Source: Planococcus chinensis (GTDB taxonomy: Bacteria; Bacillota; Bacilli; Bacillales_A; Planococcaceae). Taken from it: DNA of 64,000 nt. Where the stretch lies: the NCBI RefSeq assembly GCF_020071995.1, contig NZ_JABWTK010000002.1, forward strand, positions 248,001 through 312,000. Reading direction: 5' to 3'. The notes under the pieces were generated by a model, which made no database searches, was not told where the DNA came from, and worked only from the letters and a program-made list of their open reading frames with translations. The position numbers and the translations under genes were made by a program. Position 1 is the first letter of the stretch. Each line of letters starts with the position of its first letter. Positions 37,455 to 46,283 of this stretch are shown piece by piece.

Positions 37455-40400
37455 CGTCTGCAGTCTCCTTTCGAATCAATTCTATTGCTTTATCAGCGCT
37501 TAAATCCGGCAATTTGCGGTAAGTTTGTTCCGGATCTGACGGATCGAACTGGCAGATGGAACGGTATGAACAAAACTGGCACGGTGTATTTTCTTTTACT
37601 TTATAAGGCGTAATGTCGGTATCGCCGTCCAGGATGCCATTGCCGGCTTTTTGGTGCTTGCTGCGGACAAAATGGCGGATCATTTCCATATCGTCTTTTT
37701 GGACCGTTCGGGATTGGGAAGTTGAAATCTCGCCTTTTTTATTCATGCGCACCGGAATGACATTGGAATAGCCTTCAATGTCACTGTCCATTGCCCGCAC
37801 GACTTCAGAATCCTCTACGATGAGCCCATTCATTTTGAACGATTTAGCAACTTCTTCTTCAATTTCTTCCGCCGTCATCAGTTTCGTCAACTTCAGCATC
37901 GGATTGTGCATATGGAAATACAGCACACCTGCCGGCTCTGCTTGCGTACCGAGCCAGCGATCCGAATTGGCCAAGGCCACATCCAAATAAGTGAAGGTCT
38001 GCAGCGACAGGCCGTGGTAAACATCCCCAAGGTCGAGACCTTGCTTCGATGATTTGTAATCGACGATGCGGATATACGGCTTGCCGTTGATTTCCGTGGA
38101 GTCGATGCGGTCAATGCGACCACGCACATTCATTTGGCGGCCGCGCTTCAAGGCAATATCAAGCGGCGGAATGGCTTCAGAACCGCCAAATCCGACGTCC
38201 AGCGCAACTGGCGCAAAACCGGATACTTTGGCATGGCGGCTGAGCATAAACGCAGTTTGGCGGATAATTCCTTCTAATTTATGCTGAATATAACGGTATC
38301 GGTGAGAACTGATTAAAATATAATTGACAAAATAAGGCGACAACTGCTGAATCGCCTCTTTGGCCAATTCCTGGCATTGTTTTTTGCTGAGGGATGCCCA
38401 GGAGATGCCCAGGCGGCTCACTTCATCCGATATCCATTTGACTGCGGCATGGAACAGGTCTCCCATCGCCGGCGCCGCCAATTTGTATTGGTCCCGTTCT
38501 TCAAGCCTTAGACCATATGCCACGTACTGGGCAAACGGGCAGCTGAAATACGTTTCCACACGGGAGACGCTCGATGAAACCGGCAGGCCATACAGCGGCT
38601 CTGCAATTTCTTCCCGCAATTGATCAGCCACATTGGCCTTGATCGGTTTGACGATCCGCTCAATGACAGATGCCCAAAACGGATCTTCGTGGTAGTAAGA
38701 CAGCACGGCACGCCATTCAGCTGACAATTCACCGCCGCGCAGCTGCGACGTCAAATAAGCAAGGCTCGCCCGCGGATGCGAAATATAAGGCAAAGGCGAA
38801 GCGTCTTTCAACTCTTCAGGATCGATCACAGCAGGAATCCGTTCCAGTCCGAACATATCCTGTATTTTCTGGATATACAGCGAAGGCAATAAGGCTTTCC
38901 CTTCCTCATCAGCAATCGGATAAGAAACCGTCAAAAAATCAGAGGAAGCCGTAAACGTGCGGTAAGCGGTATAGGTTTCGTCCATCAAACGCATTTTTGA
39001 AGTAGGTGCAAGTTCAATGCCGATTTTCGCAAACCATTCCCGTTCGGCGTCTGTCAGCAAGCCTTCCTGCTCCATTCGCTGCGGCAAAACACCGTCATTG
39101 ACGCCGATGACGAATACCGATTTGATGTCCATCAGGCGGGCCAAGTCGATTTTTGAAACCGTGATTTGGTCCAGTGAAGGCGGAATACGGGAAAACTCCA
39201 GCGTTTCAAACCCTTCATCTAAAATCTTAGCGGCTGTGGCGAGATTGATTTCCTTTTCGCCGAACATCAGTACAAACTGATCCAGCACTTCCACCCACTG
39301 CGTCCATGCCTGTTCGTGTTCAGTAGCCGCAAGCAGCCGGTGCTCGGATTCTTCCCGTTCTTTCAACGCCTGCAGTTTTTGGTAAACATTCATTTGTTCA
39401 ACGAATAAATACAAGGCTTCTGCAAACTCTCTTCCTGTCGAACAAGCTTTCAGTTTTTCCTTTAACCCGGACAACGGTTCACGGATCAAATCGCGGACAG
39501 CATGCAATTCCATTTGGGCAGCCAGTTCCTCATCGGTTTGGATGCCTGTATGGAATTCCAGTCCTCGGTATTTCTTATAAAACCAGCGCTTCTCCTCAAA
39601 CCAGCGTTCGCCGTAAATGCCGTTGGCGATGACGAAATTTTCGAGAAGGTCACTGCGCTCCCGCCATTTTGAAACGCTGCCTTCCGGGAAAAACAAATCC
39701 GTCTTCACTGCCCGGAACACCGGTTCATAGGAATAATTCGAGGTCAAGGCTTCCAGTACCGAACGGCTGAATTCGATTAAAGGATGATGCAGCATCGACT
39801 TTTTCTGGCTGATAAAATATGGGATATCGTATTGAGGGAAAATCGTATTGATCAATTCATCATAAACTTCCGGCTGCCGGTACAAGATGGCGATATCTTT
39901 ATAGCGCATCCCTTCCTGGATTTGCCTGCGGATGGACCGCGCCATCGCATGCACTTCCGCTCTCCGGTTGGACGCTTCCACCAAAGAGATGGCACCGCTT
40001 GATTGTGAAGTAACGAGTGGATAATCGTCGAAATGTTCTTCAAGGTGAGCAAGTTCCACTTTGTTAAAACGCCACTGTTCGTCCATGTATACCGGATGGT
40101 CGACCTCTATGCCCTTTTGGCGCGCCTGTTCCGTTAACCGTGCGCCGGTATTGGCCGACTGATAAAAAATAGCCTGTTCGTCATTGGGGTCTGTTTGATT
40201 GTCCATCGGAAGAACGATGGTAACGTTCTTCGCATATTTCATTAGTTCAAATATAATTTCATACTCGCGTGCGGTAAAAGCGAAAAATCCATCAATATAA
40301 ATTTCCGCAGATTTAACCGTCTCTGAAAACTTGATTTTTTCGGATAACAGCGCCAAATGTCCTTCGGAATCCACAAAGACCTTTCCTAGGCGGTTCTCAA

Positions 40401-40908
40401 TTTCTTTCAATATCAGTTCCAAATCTGCCGCCTTGTCCAAAAGCGTCCGCGGAGCTCCAGCAGAAGCCAGGGACGACCGGATTGTTGTCAATTCTCCGCA
40501 ATCAACACAATAGCGGGCGAACTCTTTGACCAATTGTTCAATCTGGTCAGTAAACCCTCTTTTTCCAGCTGCCCGGCGGAACAATTGGAAATCTTCCCTG
40601 TGCTCTTCCAGCAAACTGCGGATCAGCATGCGGTAGCCGAACGTATCCACTTCTTTCCGGCTGATGCCCCCTACTTCCTGCAGCACACGCCAAGCAAGGC
40701 GCTTGAACGTTACAGCCTGGGCACGAATCATCCCGCTCATCCCATAAGCCGACGATAAACGGTACTCTGTAGAAAATGACATCTGGTCCGGCACAATTAA
40801 AAACAGCGGGTTTCCGTCTCGGCTGCGTTTTAATTCCGCAGCAATTTCTTCCTGGATAAACCGGCTTTTTCCAGATCCGGCTCGTCCATAGATAATTCGC
40901 AATGACAC
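37432..40908 (-). CDS. addB: ATP-dependent helicase/nuclease subunit B (AddB)
   Basis: Second subunit of AddAB, 1158 residues; it has a degenerate helicase domain that recognises Chi and a second nuclease domain. Walker A GRAGSGKS spans residues 8-15. The nuclease motif is GRIDRID...RIVDYKSS. The iron-sulfur staple is formed by a Cys in YFSCPFAQY (near residue 790) and three near the end (C1110, C1113, C1119 in CQFCSYRSIC). It starts at GTG, with AAGGGGAG upstream. First gene of the operon. Confidence 0.96.
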   Translation of the reverse strand: MSLRIIYGRAGSGKSRFIQEEIAAELKRSRDGNPLFLIVPDQMSFSTEYRLSSAYGMSGMIRAQAVTFKRLAWRVLQEVGGISRKEVDTFGYRMLIRSLLEEHREDFQLFRRAAGKRGFTDQIEQLVKEFARYCVDCGELTTIRSSLASAGAPRTLLDKAADLELILKEIENRLGKVFVDSEGHLALLSEKIKFSETVKSAEIYIDGFFAFTAREYEIIFELMKYAKNVTIVLPMDNQTDPNDEQAIFYQSANTGARLTEQARQKGIEVDHPVYMDEQWRFNKVELAHLEEHFDDYPLVTSQSSGAISLVEASNRRAEVHAMARSIRRQIQEGMRYKDIAILYRQPEVYDELINTIFPQYDIPYFISQKKSMLHHPLIEFSRSVLEALTSNYSYEPVFRAVKTDLFFPEGSVSKWRERSDLLENFVIANGIYGERWFEEKRWFYKKYRGLEFHTGIQTDEELAAQMELHAVRDLIREPLSGLKEKLKACSTGREFAEALYLFVEQMNVYQKLQALKEREESEHRLLAATEHEQAWTQWVEVLDQFVLMFGEKEINLATAAKILDEGFETLEFSRIPPSLDQITVSKIDLARLMDIKSVFVIGVNDGVLPQRMEQEGLLTDAEREWFAKIGIELAPTSKMRLMDETYTAYRTFTASSDFLTVSYPIADEEGKALLPSLYIQKIQDMFGLERIPAVIDPEELKDASPLPYISHPRASLAYLTSQLRGGELSAEWRAVLSYYHEDPFWASVIERIVKPIKANVADQLREEIAEPLYGLPVSSSVSRVETYFSCPFAQYVAYGLRLEERDQYKLAAPAMGDLFHAAVKWISDEVSRLGISWASLSKKQCQELAKEAIQQLSPYFVNYILISSHRYRYIQHKLEGIIRQTAFMLSRHAKVSGFAPVALDVGFGGSEAIPPLDIALKRGRQMNVRGRIDRIDSTEINGKPYIRIVDYKSSKQGLDLGDVYHGLSLQTFTYLDVALANSDRWLGTQAEPAGVLYFHMHNPMLKLTKLMTAEEIEEEVAKSFKMNGLIVEDSEVVRAMDSDIEGYSNVIPVRMNKKGEISTSQSRTVQKDDMEMIRHFVRSKHQKAGNGILDGDTDITPYKVKENTPCQFCSYRSICQFDPSDPEQTYRKLPDLSADKAIELIRKETADDDSDKTD

Positions 40909-40986
40909 AACGCCACTCCCCTTCTAATAGAACATTTGTTCTTATTATATATGAATAAGGTGCTGTTTACCAATTCCGGTGCCCCG

Positions 40987-41616
40987 TTACAGCTTCTCTT
41001 TCCTGTATTCTTCGCTTGCCCGGCGGAAGTCAGCTTCCACTCGCTTGTTGAGCCTTTTTTCCAGAATTTTTCCGATGACGTAGAGCAAAATGATGACCAC
41101 CACCACAATCGCTGTGCGGACAGGCTGGGTGAATAAAGCCCGGATATCGTATCCTACGTAAGAAATCATAAACACCATAACCAATTTTCCAGCCATGACC
41201 GTCAGCAAATAATAATGCCTGCTGATATTTGATAAGCCCGCTACCACATTGACCAGTGCTGATGGCGTGAACGGAAAACAAAGAAGCAGGAACAGCGGCC
41301 CAAAGCCGTTTCGCTCCACCCACAAGATCAGCTTTTCTACTTTCTGGTGTTTCGTCATAAAATTCATGAATCGGGCGCGGCCGTATTTCCGGACCACCAG
41401 GAAAACCGCATAAGCCCCGAGCACTGAACCGCCCCAGGATAAAAGAAAGCCGATCCATAAGCCATATGCCGTTGCATTGGCGAACACAAAAACAAACAAA
41501 GGCAGAAACGGCAGAAAGGCTTCAATAAAAGGCAAGAGAAAACCGATCAACGGACCGAATGCCCGGTAGGATTGAGTCAATTCAATTATGTTTTCCATTG
41601 TGAAAAAATCAGACAT
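40987..41616 (-). CDS. TVP38/TMEM64 (VTT-domain) membrane protein
   Basis: A 209-residue membrane protein of the DedA-like VTT family, possibly involved in lipid handling. The core motif LCFPFTPSALVNVVAGLSNIS and the preceding amphipathic RFMNFMTKHQKVEKL segment are typical. About five or six helices are seen and the C-terminus is charged. The ATG at 41616 is nine bases after AAAGG; the earlier ATG of the frame overlaps that site. It lies upstream of addB on the same strand, with a 78-base gap. Confidence 0.87.
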   Translation of the reverse strand: MSDFFTMENIIELTQSYRAFGPLIGFLLPFIEAFLPFLPLFVFVFANATAYGLWIGFLLSWGGSVLGAYAVFLVVRKYGRARFMNFMTKHQKVEKLILWVERNGFGPLFLLLCFPFTPSALVNVVAGLSNISRHYYLLTVMAGKLVMVFMISYVGYDIRALFTQPVRTAIVVVVIILLYVIGKILEKRLNKRVEADFRRASEEYRKEKL

Positions 41617-41847
41617 GCACTTCATCCTTTGAATACATAGATTTTTCTTATTTCCTCATTGCACGGTACCCGCTGAGTATATTTCAGCAACGGGGAGATT
41701 GCGCACTTTTTGTTTTTGGGTAATTAAATGTTACAGAAAATCTGTCTTCAAAAATCAGTTAATATTGTGATATGCTATATTAATTACTTTACACTCTTTC
41801 TCCACATTTGGAAAATGAGTAATACATATGAAGAAGGAGCGAAACAG

Positions 41848-42540
41848 ATGGACAGTCGGGGTTTTTCTGCTGGAGTAAAGTCCGGCAGCAGTATCGCCAT
41901 CGGTTATTTCCCGATAGCTTTAACATTTGGTTTGCTTGCCAAGACGACCGGCCTTTCCTTGATTGAAGCAACGGCCATGAGTATTTTTGTTTTTGCCGGC
42001 GCTGCACAGTACATCTCATTGTCGCTGATTGCCGCAGGGGTTGCGCCGATTCTGATCGTCTTGAACACCTTTGTCGTGAATATTCGCCACTTCTTAATGA
42101 CGGCGGCATTGAATGAAAAGATGCAGCCCGATGCCAGGTGGAAAAAAGCCCTATACGCGTTCGGCATCACAGATGAATCTTTTTCTGTGCTGGCTATCCA
42201 ACAAGGCAGTCGGCTGAAAACGAGTTTTGCGGCCGGCGTTATTCTCATCTCTTATAGCAGCTGGGTGGTTTTTACTGCAGTCGGGCACTTGATCGGCGCA
42301 AACCTGCCTCAGTTTCTGCAGGCTTCCATGTCCATTGCATTGTATGCCATGTTCGTCGGCTTGCTTGTTCCGTCCATGCGCAGAAACCGGAAAGTGGTAA
42401 GTCTCGCTGCAATCGCCGGCCTTACCCATGCCTTTTTTTATTTTACAGAATGGCTTTCGACGGGCTGGGCCATCTTGGTGGCCACTCTAACTTCTGCTAT
42501 AGTAGTTGAACTGATTTCACCGAAAGAAAGGAAGTCTTAA
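41848..42540 (+). CDS. azlC: AzlC family branched-chain amino acid exporter subunit
   Basis: Large subunit of the AzlCD two-component exporter of branched-chain amino acids and their analogues (LIV-E family). About 230 residues with several helices. GYFPIALTFGLLAK, FAGAAQYISLSLI and NIRHFLMTAAL are family signatures. The open frame begins 40 codons earlier, but AAGGAG lies eight bases before the ATG at 41848. The stop is immediately followed by the azlD start codon. Confidence 0.93.
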   Translation: MDSRGFSAGVKSGSSIAIGYFPIALTFGLLAKTTGLSLIEATAMSIFVFAGAAQYISLSLIAAGVAPILIVLNTFVVNIRHFLMTAALNEKMQPDARWKKALYAFGITDESFSVLAIQQGSRLKTSFAAGVILISYSSWVVFTAVGHLIGANLPQFLQASMSIALYAMFVGLLVPSMRRNRKVVSLAAIAGLTHAFFYFTEWLSTGWAILVATLTSAIVVELISPKERKS

Positions 42541-42852
42541 ATGGGAGCTTGGTTCTGGTGGATGATTCTTGGAATGGCTGTCGTCACTTATATTCCGCGT
42601 GCCATTCCGCTGACTTTTTTAGAAGGGCGGGAGCTTCCGGCTTCTGTCCAGAATGTTCTTCGCAACATCCCTTACGCGGTTCTGGGCGCACTCATCTTCC
42701 CTGCCATTTTCTTTATACAGGAAGGAAATGTCTGGTTCGGAGTGGTCGGCGCTGCTGCTGCGTTCGGACTTGCTTTTGCCGGCGCCAACGTAATGATCGT
42801 CGTATTGGGTTCTATCGCCGCCTTGGCATGCTACAGTCTGTTCTTTATGTAA
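42541..42852 (+). CDS. azlD: AzlD family branched-chain amino acid exporter subunit
   Basis: Small membrane subunit, 103 residues with about four helices. TYIPRAIPLTFLEGRELP and LRNIPYAVLGALIFPAIF are typical of AzlD. Its ATG directly follows the azlC stop with no gap, so the two are translationally coupled and act as one exporter. Confidence 0.93.
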   Translation: MGAWFWWMILGMAVVTYIPRAIPLTFLEGRELPASVQNVLRNIPYAVLGALIFPAIFFIQEGNVWFGVVGAAAAFGLAFAGANVMIVVLGSIAALACYSLFFM

Positions 42853-42854
42853 AA

Positions 42855-42896
42855 TAAAAAAGCCGTCACTCATTTTCATGAGTTTCGGCTTTTTTT
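42855..42896. terminator. Bidirectional terminator between azlD and csbA
   Basis: AAAAAAGCCG pairs with CGGCTTTTTT around an inner ACTCAT/ATGAGT stem. It serves both convergent genes and includes the csbA stop codon. Confidence 0.9.
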
Positions 42897-43123
42897 GAGC
42901 GTTTATACATATTTGAAGCATACCAGAACCCAACAGTCAGGGAGGCGGCGTTCACAACGTATAAAAGCCATGTATTCGTATATCCTGCATAAACTGCCGC
43001 TGCAATCAGCGCGACGGTCAAAACCAATCCCACGACGTGGTTAAATGTCACTCTCGTGAACAACACGACAAACAATCCCGGCAGCAGCAGCGACAATAAA
43101 AACTTCGTGAACATCGATTCCAT
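42866..43123 (-). CDS. csbA: CsbA-like small membrane protein (DUF2198)
   Basis: An 85-residue protein with two or three helices. LLPGLFVVLFTRVTFN and SLTVGFWYASNMYK match CsbA, a sigma-B-controlled protein of unknown function in B. subtilis. GAGGAG precedes the ATG at 43123. It starts 12 bases after the end of minJ on the same strand. Confidence 0.85.
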   Translation of the reverse strand: MESMFTKFLLSLLLPGLFVVLFTRVTFNHVVGLVLTVALIAAAVYAGYTNTWLLYVVNAASLTVGFWYASNMYKRSKKAETHENE

Positions 43124-43135
43124 CACTTAAACTCC

Positions 43136-44287
43136 TCAGTTGACAACAATCAGACCTAAGCGGTGATGATCGTGCCGGAATATGACGTGCTGGCGGAGCC
43201 TTAATTCATTATTATGGTCAACAACTTCCAGACGGCAATGTGCAGCATTCACTTGAATCGCTTGATACAATTCCGTTTCGTTTGAAACAGCCAGGCCATT
43301 CACTTTCCGGATGACTTCCCCGCGCTGCAAGCCCATTTTATGTGCCGGTGAATCAGGAAGAACATCGACAATCATGACGCCTTCCGCTTGCGGAGTAACA
43401 GCATGGTTGCCCCTCCGCTCTTTCTGTTCAAAATAGACGGTAATGGCAATGCGGCCGATTACACCAAGCACCAATGCGATGATTACCATTGGAGCCCACA
43501 GCAAGCCCAGCAAGCCCAGAAGCATGATGCCGATGCCCAATTGCCATGTCATTTTGCCGATTTTAGGGAACAAATAGACAGGCAAGGTTTTCCGGGTACG
43601 GTTTTGGAAACCGAACACAAATGGGAAAAGAATGAACGAAAATGCACTTTCTCCAATTGGAAGCTGCGGCCAATAAGGCGCTGCTTCTTCAATCAGTGAA
43701 CCCGGTACGACAAGCAGCAGAGGAATCAACCAAAGGCGCTTGGAACCATAAACCGCCGCTTTCAATCCCCGGGAAGATTTCTCGAGTTGCGGTGAAGCTG
43801 AAGCAGCACCGTTTTTGCTGATCAGCAGCCCTTCTGCAATTACCAAAGCTCCCGCTAAAAGTGCCACAGGCAATAACCATTCCAAGGCGATTGCATAGCC
43901 ATTAAAATCGGTGAATCCAAGATTCAGCGACCAGCCATTTGCATCAAATAGCCAGCTAAGACCTATCGCAGCCGCCGCTAAATAGATAAACGAACCAGCA
44001 GAATAAACTCCCGAAACGACCATTAGAATGCTGATAATGCTTAAAGCAGCCAGCCATTCCAGCGGCACCACCAATCCGGCACCTGCGAAAACGACTGAAA
44101 AAATGACGGCATACTTCAAGCCGTCTTTCAGAAATCCGGAAAATTCGGTCCAGCCCCAAACGATTCGGGTACGAAATATTTTCCGCTCCCGTTTTACGCG
44201 GAAATATCCTAACATAATAGCCGCAATCAGCGCTATGTATAAAAGCGGGTTAACAAAAATTCTTCCTATGTCTAGCAGTAGATCCAT
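43136..44287 (-). CDS. minJ: Cell-division topology protein MinJ
   Basis: Bridges DivIVA at the cell poles and division sites to MinD, so that MinCD blocks division in the right places. About 383 residues. The N-terminal two thirds hold seven or more membrane helices. The C-terminal part (about 290-360) is a PDZ domain: MIVDVLPDSPAHKMGLQRGE then VIRKVNGLAV. The ATG at 44287 is chosen over a GTG two codons earlier; the ribosome site is weak (AAAGAAAAG). B. subtilis has swrA and ctpB near this place, and neither is here. Confidence 0.88.
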   Translation of the reverse strand: MDLLLDIGRIFVNPLLYIALIAAIMLGYFRVKRERKIFRTRIVWGWTEFSGFLKDGLKYAVIFSVVFAGAGLVVPLEWLAALSIISILMVVSGVYSAGSFIYLAAAAIGLSWLFDANGWSLNLGFTDFNGYAIALEWLLPVALLAGALVIAEGLLISKNGAASASPQLEKSSRGLKAAVYGSKRLWLIPLLLVVPGSLIEEAAPYWPQLPIGESAFSFILFPFVFGFQNRTRKTLPVYLFPKIGKMTWQLGIGIMLLGLLGLLWAPMVIIALVLGVIGRIAITVYFEQKERRGNHAVTPQAEGVMIVDVLPDSPAHKMGLQRGEVIRKVNGLAVSNETELYQAIQVNAAHCRLEVVDHNNELRLRQHVIFRHDHHRLGLIVVN

Positions 44288-44378
44288 TATCACTTTTCTT
44301 TACACCATCCTATCACTTGCAACTAAGGCTTCAATTCATTGTACCAAACAACTGAAGGCTCCGGCACTTCTTTTTGAG

Positions 44379-45485
44379 TTAATTGAAAGCTGCACCCAGC
44401 TGCGCCAAAATATCTTCTGTTCCTTCTATGCCAGCCGACAGCCGGACTACTTGGCGAGTCACGCCGATTTTTTCTTTTTCTTCTTCTGATAATGCGCGAT
44501 GGGAAGTTCCGTAAGGATAGGAGACGGTTGTTTCAACTCCCGCCAAAGTCGGGACAATCTGAATCCAGCCGAGCGATGAGAAAAACTTGGAGACATCCAC
44601 AGATTCGGGAAGAGCAAATGTCACAATGGCCCCTTTTCCAGGGTACCAGACTCGTGCTTTGTCTTTTAGGAATTCTGCAATCGCCTGGGCATTGGCCGTT
44701 TGGGCTTTCATGCGGAGCGCTAGGGTTTTTATGCCGCGCAGTGTCAGCCAAGCTTCAAATGGGCTGAGGTTCATGCCCATGTTGACGATGCGATTTGCAG
44801 CAAGGGCAATCAGCTCCTTGTCTCCTGCAAGAACGCCGGCCGTCACATCACTATGCCCGCCCAAATACTTCGTGGCGCTATGGGCGACAAGGTCAGCTCC
44901 CAATTCGAAAGGACGAACGGCATAAGGTGTTGCAAACGTATTGTCGATCATCACTTTAACGCCGTAACGCTTTTTAAGCTGGACCAGAACTTCAATATCT
45001 TCTACACGCAAAAACGGATTGGTGATGGATTCGCTGAACAATAGCTTTACCTCTGGAAAATCAATCAAGTTCTTCTCAATTTCACTGATGTTGGAGAAGT
45101 CTACAAAATGGACGCCAATGCCTAAGCGGACCACTTCTTCCTTCAGCAAATGAAAAGTTCCGCCATATACATCCTGGGCAGCGAGGACATGATCGCCCGC
45201 TTGCACGACCGCCAAAATGCCGGCGAGGATTGCAGACATGCCGGATGAAGCTGCGACGCCTTTTGGAGCTCCTTCCAAATTCGCCACCGTTTCCCCAAGG
45301 GCATCGGTATTCGGATTGGCCGTACGTGAATAAAGATACGTCCCATTGCCTTCATAATACCCTTCAAGCTCTTCGAGTGAAGAGAACGAAAAAGCTGAGG
45401 TTTGATACAGCGGCATAACTTTTGGATGAATCGTCCGTTCTCCTGCTTTCGCAGTGTGCACTGTTTTCGTTTCCATCATATCCAT
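44379..45485 (-). CDS. PLP-dependent trans-sulfuration enzyme (Cys/Met metabolism)
   Basis: A 368-residue enzyme of the cystathionine gamma-synthase/gamma-lyase, O-acetylhomoserine sulfhydrylase and methionine gamma-lyase group. PLP binds Lys206 in HSATKYLGGHSD. LYSRTANPNTDALGETVANL and ASSGMSAILAGILAVV form the cofactor and substrate region, and DNTFATPYAVRP holds the PLP-binding Asp181. The exact reaction cannot be settled from the motifs. It is short for the family, which usually has 380-400 residues. The start codon lies 12 bases after the stop of the thioredoxin-like gene, suggesting one operon. Confidence 0.85.
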   Translation of the reverse strand: MDMMETKTVHTAKAGERTIHPKVMPLYQTSAFSFSSLEELEGYYEGNGTYLYSRTANPNTDALGETVANLEGAPKGVAASSGMSAILAGILAVVQAGDHVLAAQDVYGGTFHLLKEEVVRLGIGVHFVDFSNISEIEKNLIDFPEVKLLFSESITNPFLRVEDIEVLVQLKKRYGVKVMIDNTFATPYAVRPFELGADLVAHSATKYLGGHSDVTAGVLAGDKELIALAANRIVNMGMNLSPFEAWLTLRGIKTLALRMKAQTANAQAIAEFLKDKARVWYPGKGAIVTFALPESVDVSKFFSSLGWIQIVPTLAGVETTVSYPYGTSHRALSEEEKEKIGVTRQVVRLSAGIEGTEDILAQLGAAFN

Positions 45486-45497
45486 TGTTCCAGCCCC

Positions 45498-46076
45498 TTA
45501 ATCGATATTTGCAATCAGTTCTTCGATCATTGTTTCGTTCATTGGACCAACAATTTTGTTTTGCACCCGGCCATCCGTATCAAGGATATAACTGGTCGGA
45601 ATCGTCACTGTCTGATAGATGGATCCAATCTCGCCTTCTTTATCCATGGGAATCGGAAATGTCAGCCCATACTCGTTTACAAATGTTTCGACTTTATCCA
45701 GCCCCCGGTCTTCAGTCGTCAAATTGACAGCCAGGATTTCAACATTCTCCTGGTCTGCCTGTTCTTCAAAGTAGTCTTGCATATGCGGCATTTCTGCACG
45801 GCAAGGAGGGCACCAAGTTGCCCAGAAATTCAAAATCACTTTCTTCCCCTGGTAATCGGACAGTTTAACCGCTTTGCCGTCCAAAGTAGTCAGTTCAAAA
45901 TCAGGAGCTACTTCCCCTTTGGCCAATCCTTCCTTCGTGGCCAGAAAATCGACATCGCTGCCTAAAGCAATATTATCAAATTCAGTTGTATTTTCAATGT
46001 TATTTTTTACAATGCCAACTACGACAATGCTGATCATTGCAGCAATTACCAGCAAGCCAATCCACTTTTTCGGCAT
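45498..46076 (-). CDS. TlpA/ResA-like membrane-anchored thiol-disulfide oxidoreductase
   Basis: A 192-residue protein with an N-terminal membrane anchor (about 5-24) and an extracytoplasmic thioredoxin fold. The redox centre is WCPPC with Cys89 and Cys92 in LNFWATWCPPCRAEMP. APDFELTTLDG and the cis-Pro TIPTSYILD are typical of TlpA/ResA. It may reduce apocytochrome cysteines for c-type cytochromes; cccB lies 3.5 kb away, but this is not proof. Its tight spacing with the trans-sulfuration gene suggests co-transcription. Confidence 0.85.
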   Translation of the reverse strand: MPKKWIGLLVIAAMISIVVVGIVKNNIENTTEFDNIALGSDVDFLATKEGLAKGEVAPDFELTTLDGKAVKLSDYQGKKVILNFWATWCPPCRAEMPHMQDYFEEQADQENVEILAVNLTTEDRGLDKVETFVNEYGLTFPIPMDKEGEIGSIYQTVTIPTSYILDTDGRVQNKIVGPMNETMIEELIANID

Positions 46077-46189
46077 AGCCCATTCACCTCATTCATCCTT
46101 CATCATACGATAAAACCCAATCATTATGCCACTGCTGCAGAGATTTAATCATGGCTTTTATGTGAAAGTGGTTCTTGTGCATCCGAACA

Positions 46190-46222
46190 AAAAACAGCCG
46201 GCATCATAAGCGATGCCGGCTG
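46190..46222 (-). terminator. Terminator of the M23 hydrolase gene
   Basis: An 11-pair GC-rich stem (46195-46205 with 46212-46222) is followed by six T on the minus strand. A smaller CCCGCT/AGCGGG hairpin precedes it at about 46233-46246. Confidence 0.9.
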
Positions 46223-46283
46223 AAAAGATGACCCCGCTTTAGCGGGCAGCAGAAGATGAATCCTCAGCTGATTAAAACTTGTT

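Noticed and set aside
36981-37613. A 210-codon plus-strand open frame
   Set aside because: It lies opposite the addB-addA overlap. The composition reflects the complementary strand of addA/addB coding sequence.
41728-41847. An N-terminal extension of AzlC
   Set aside because: The upstream codons have no ribosome site, and AAGGAG lies at the right distance before the ATG at 41848.
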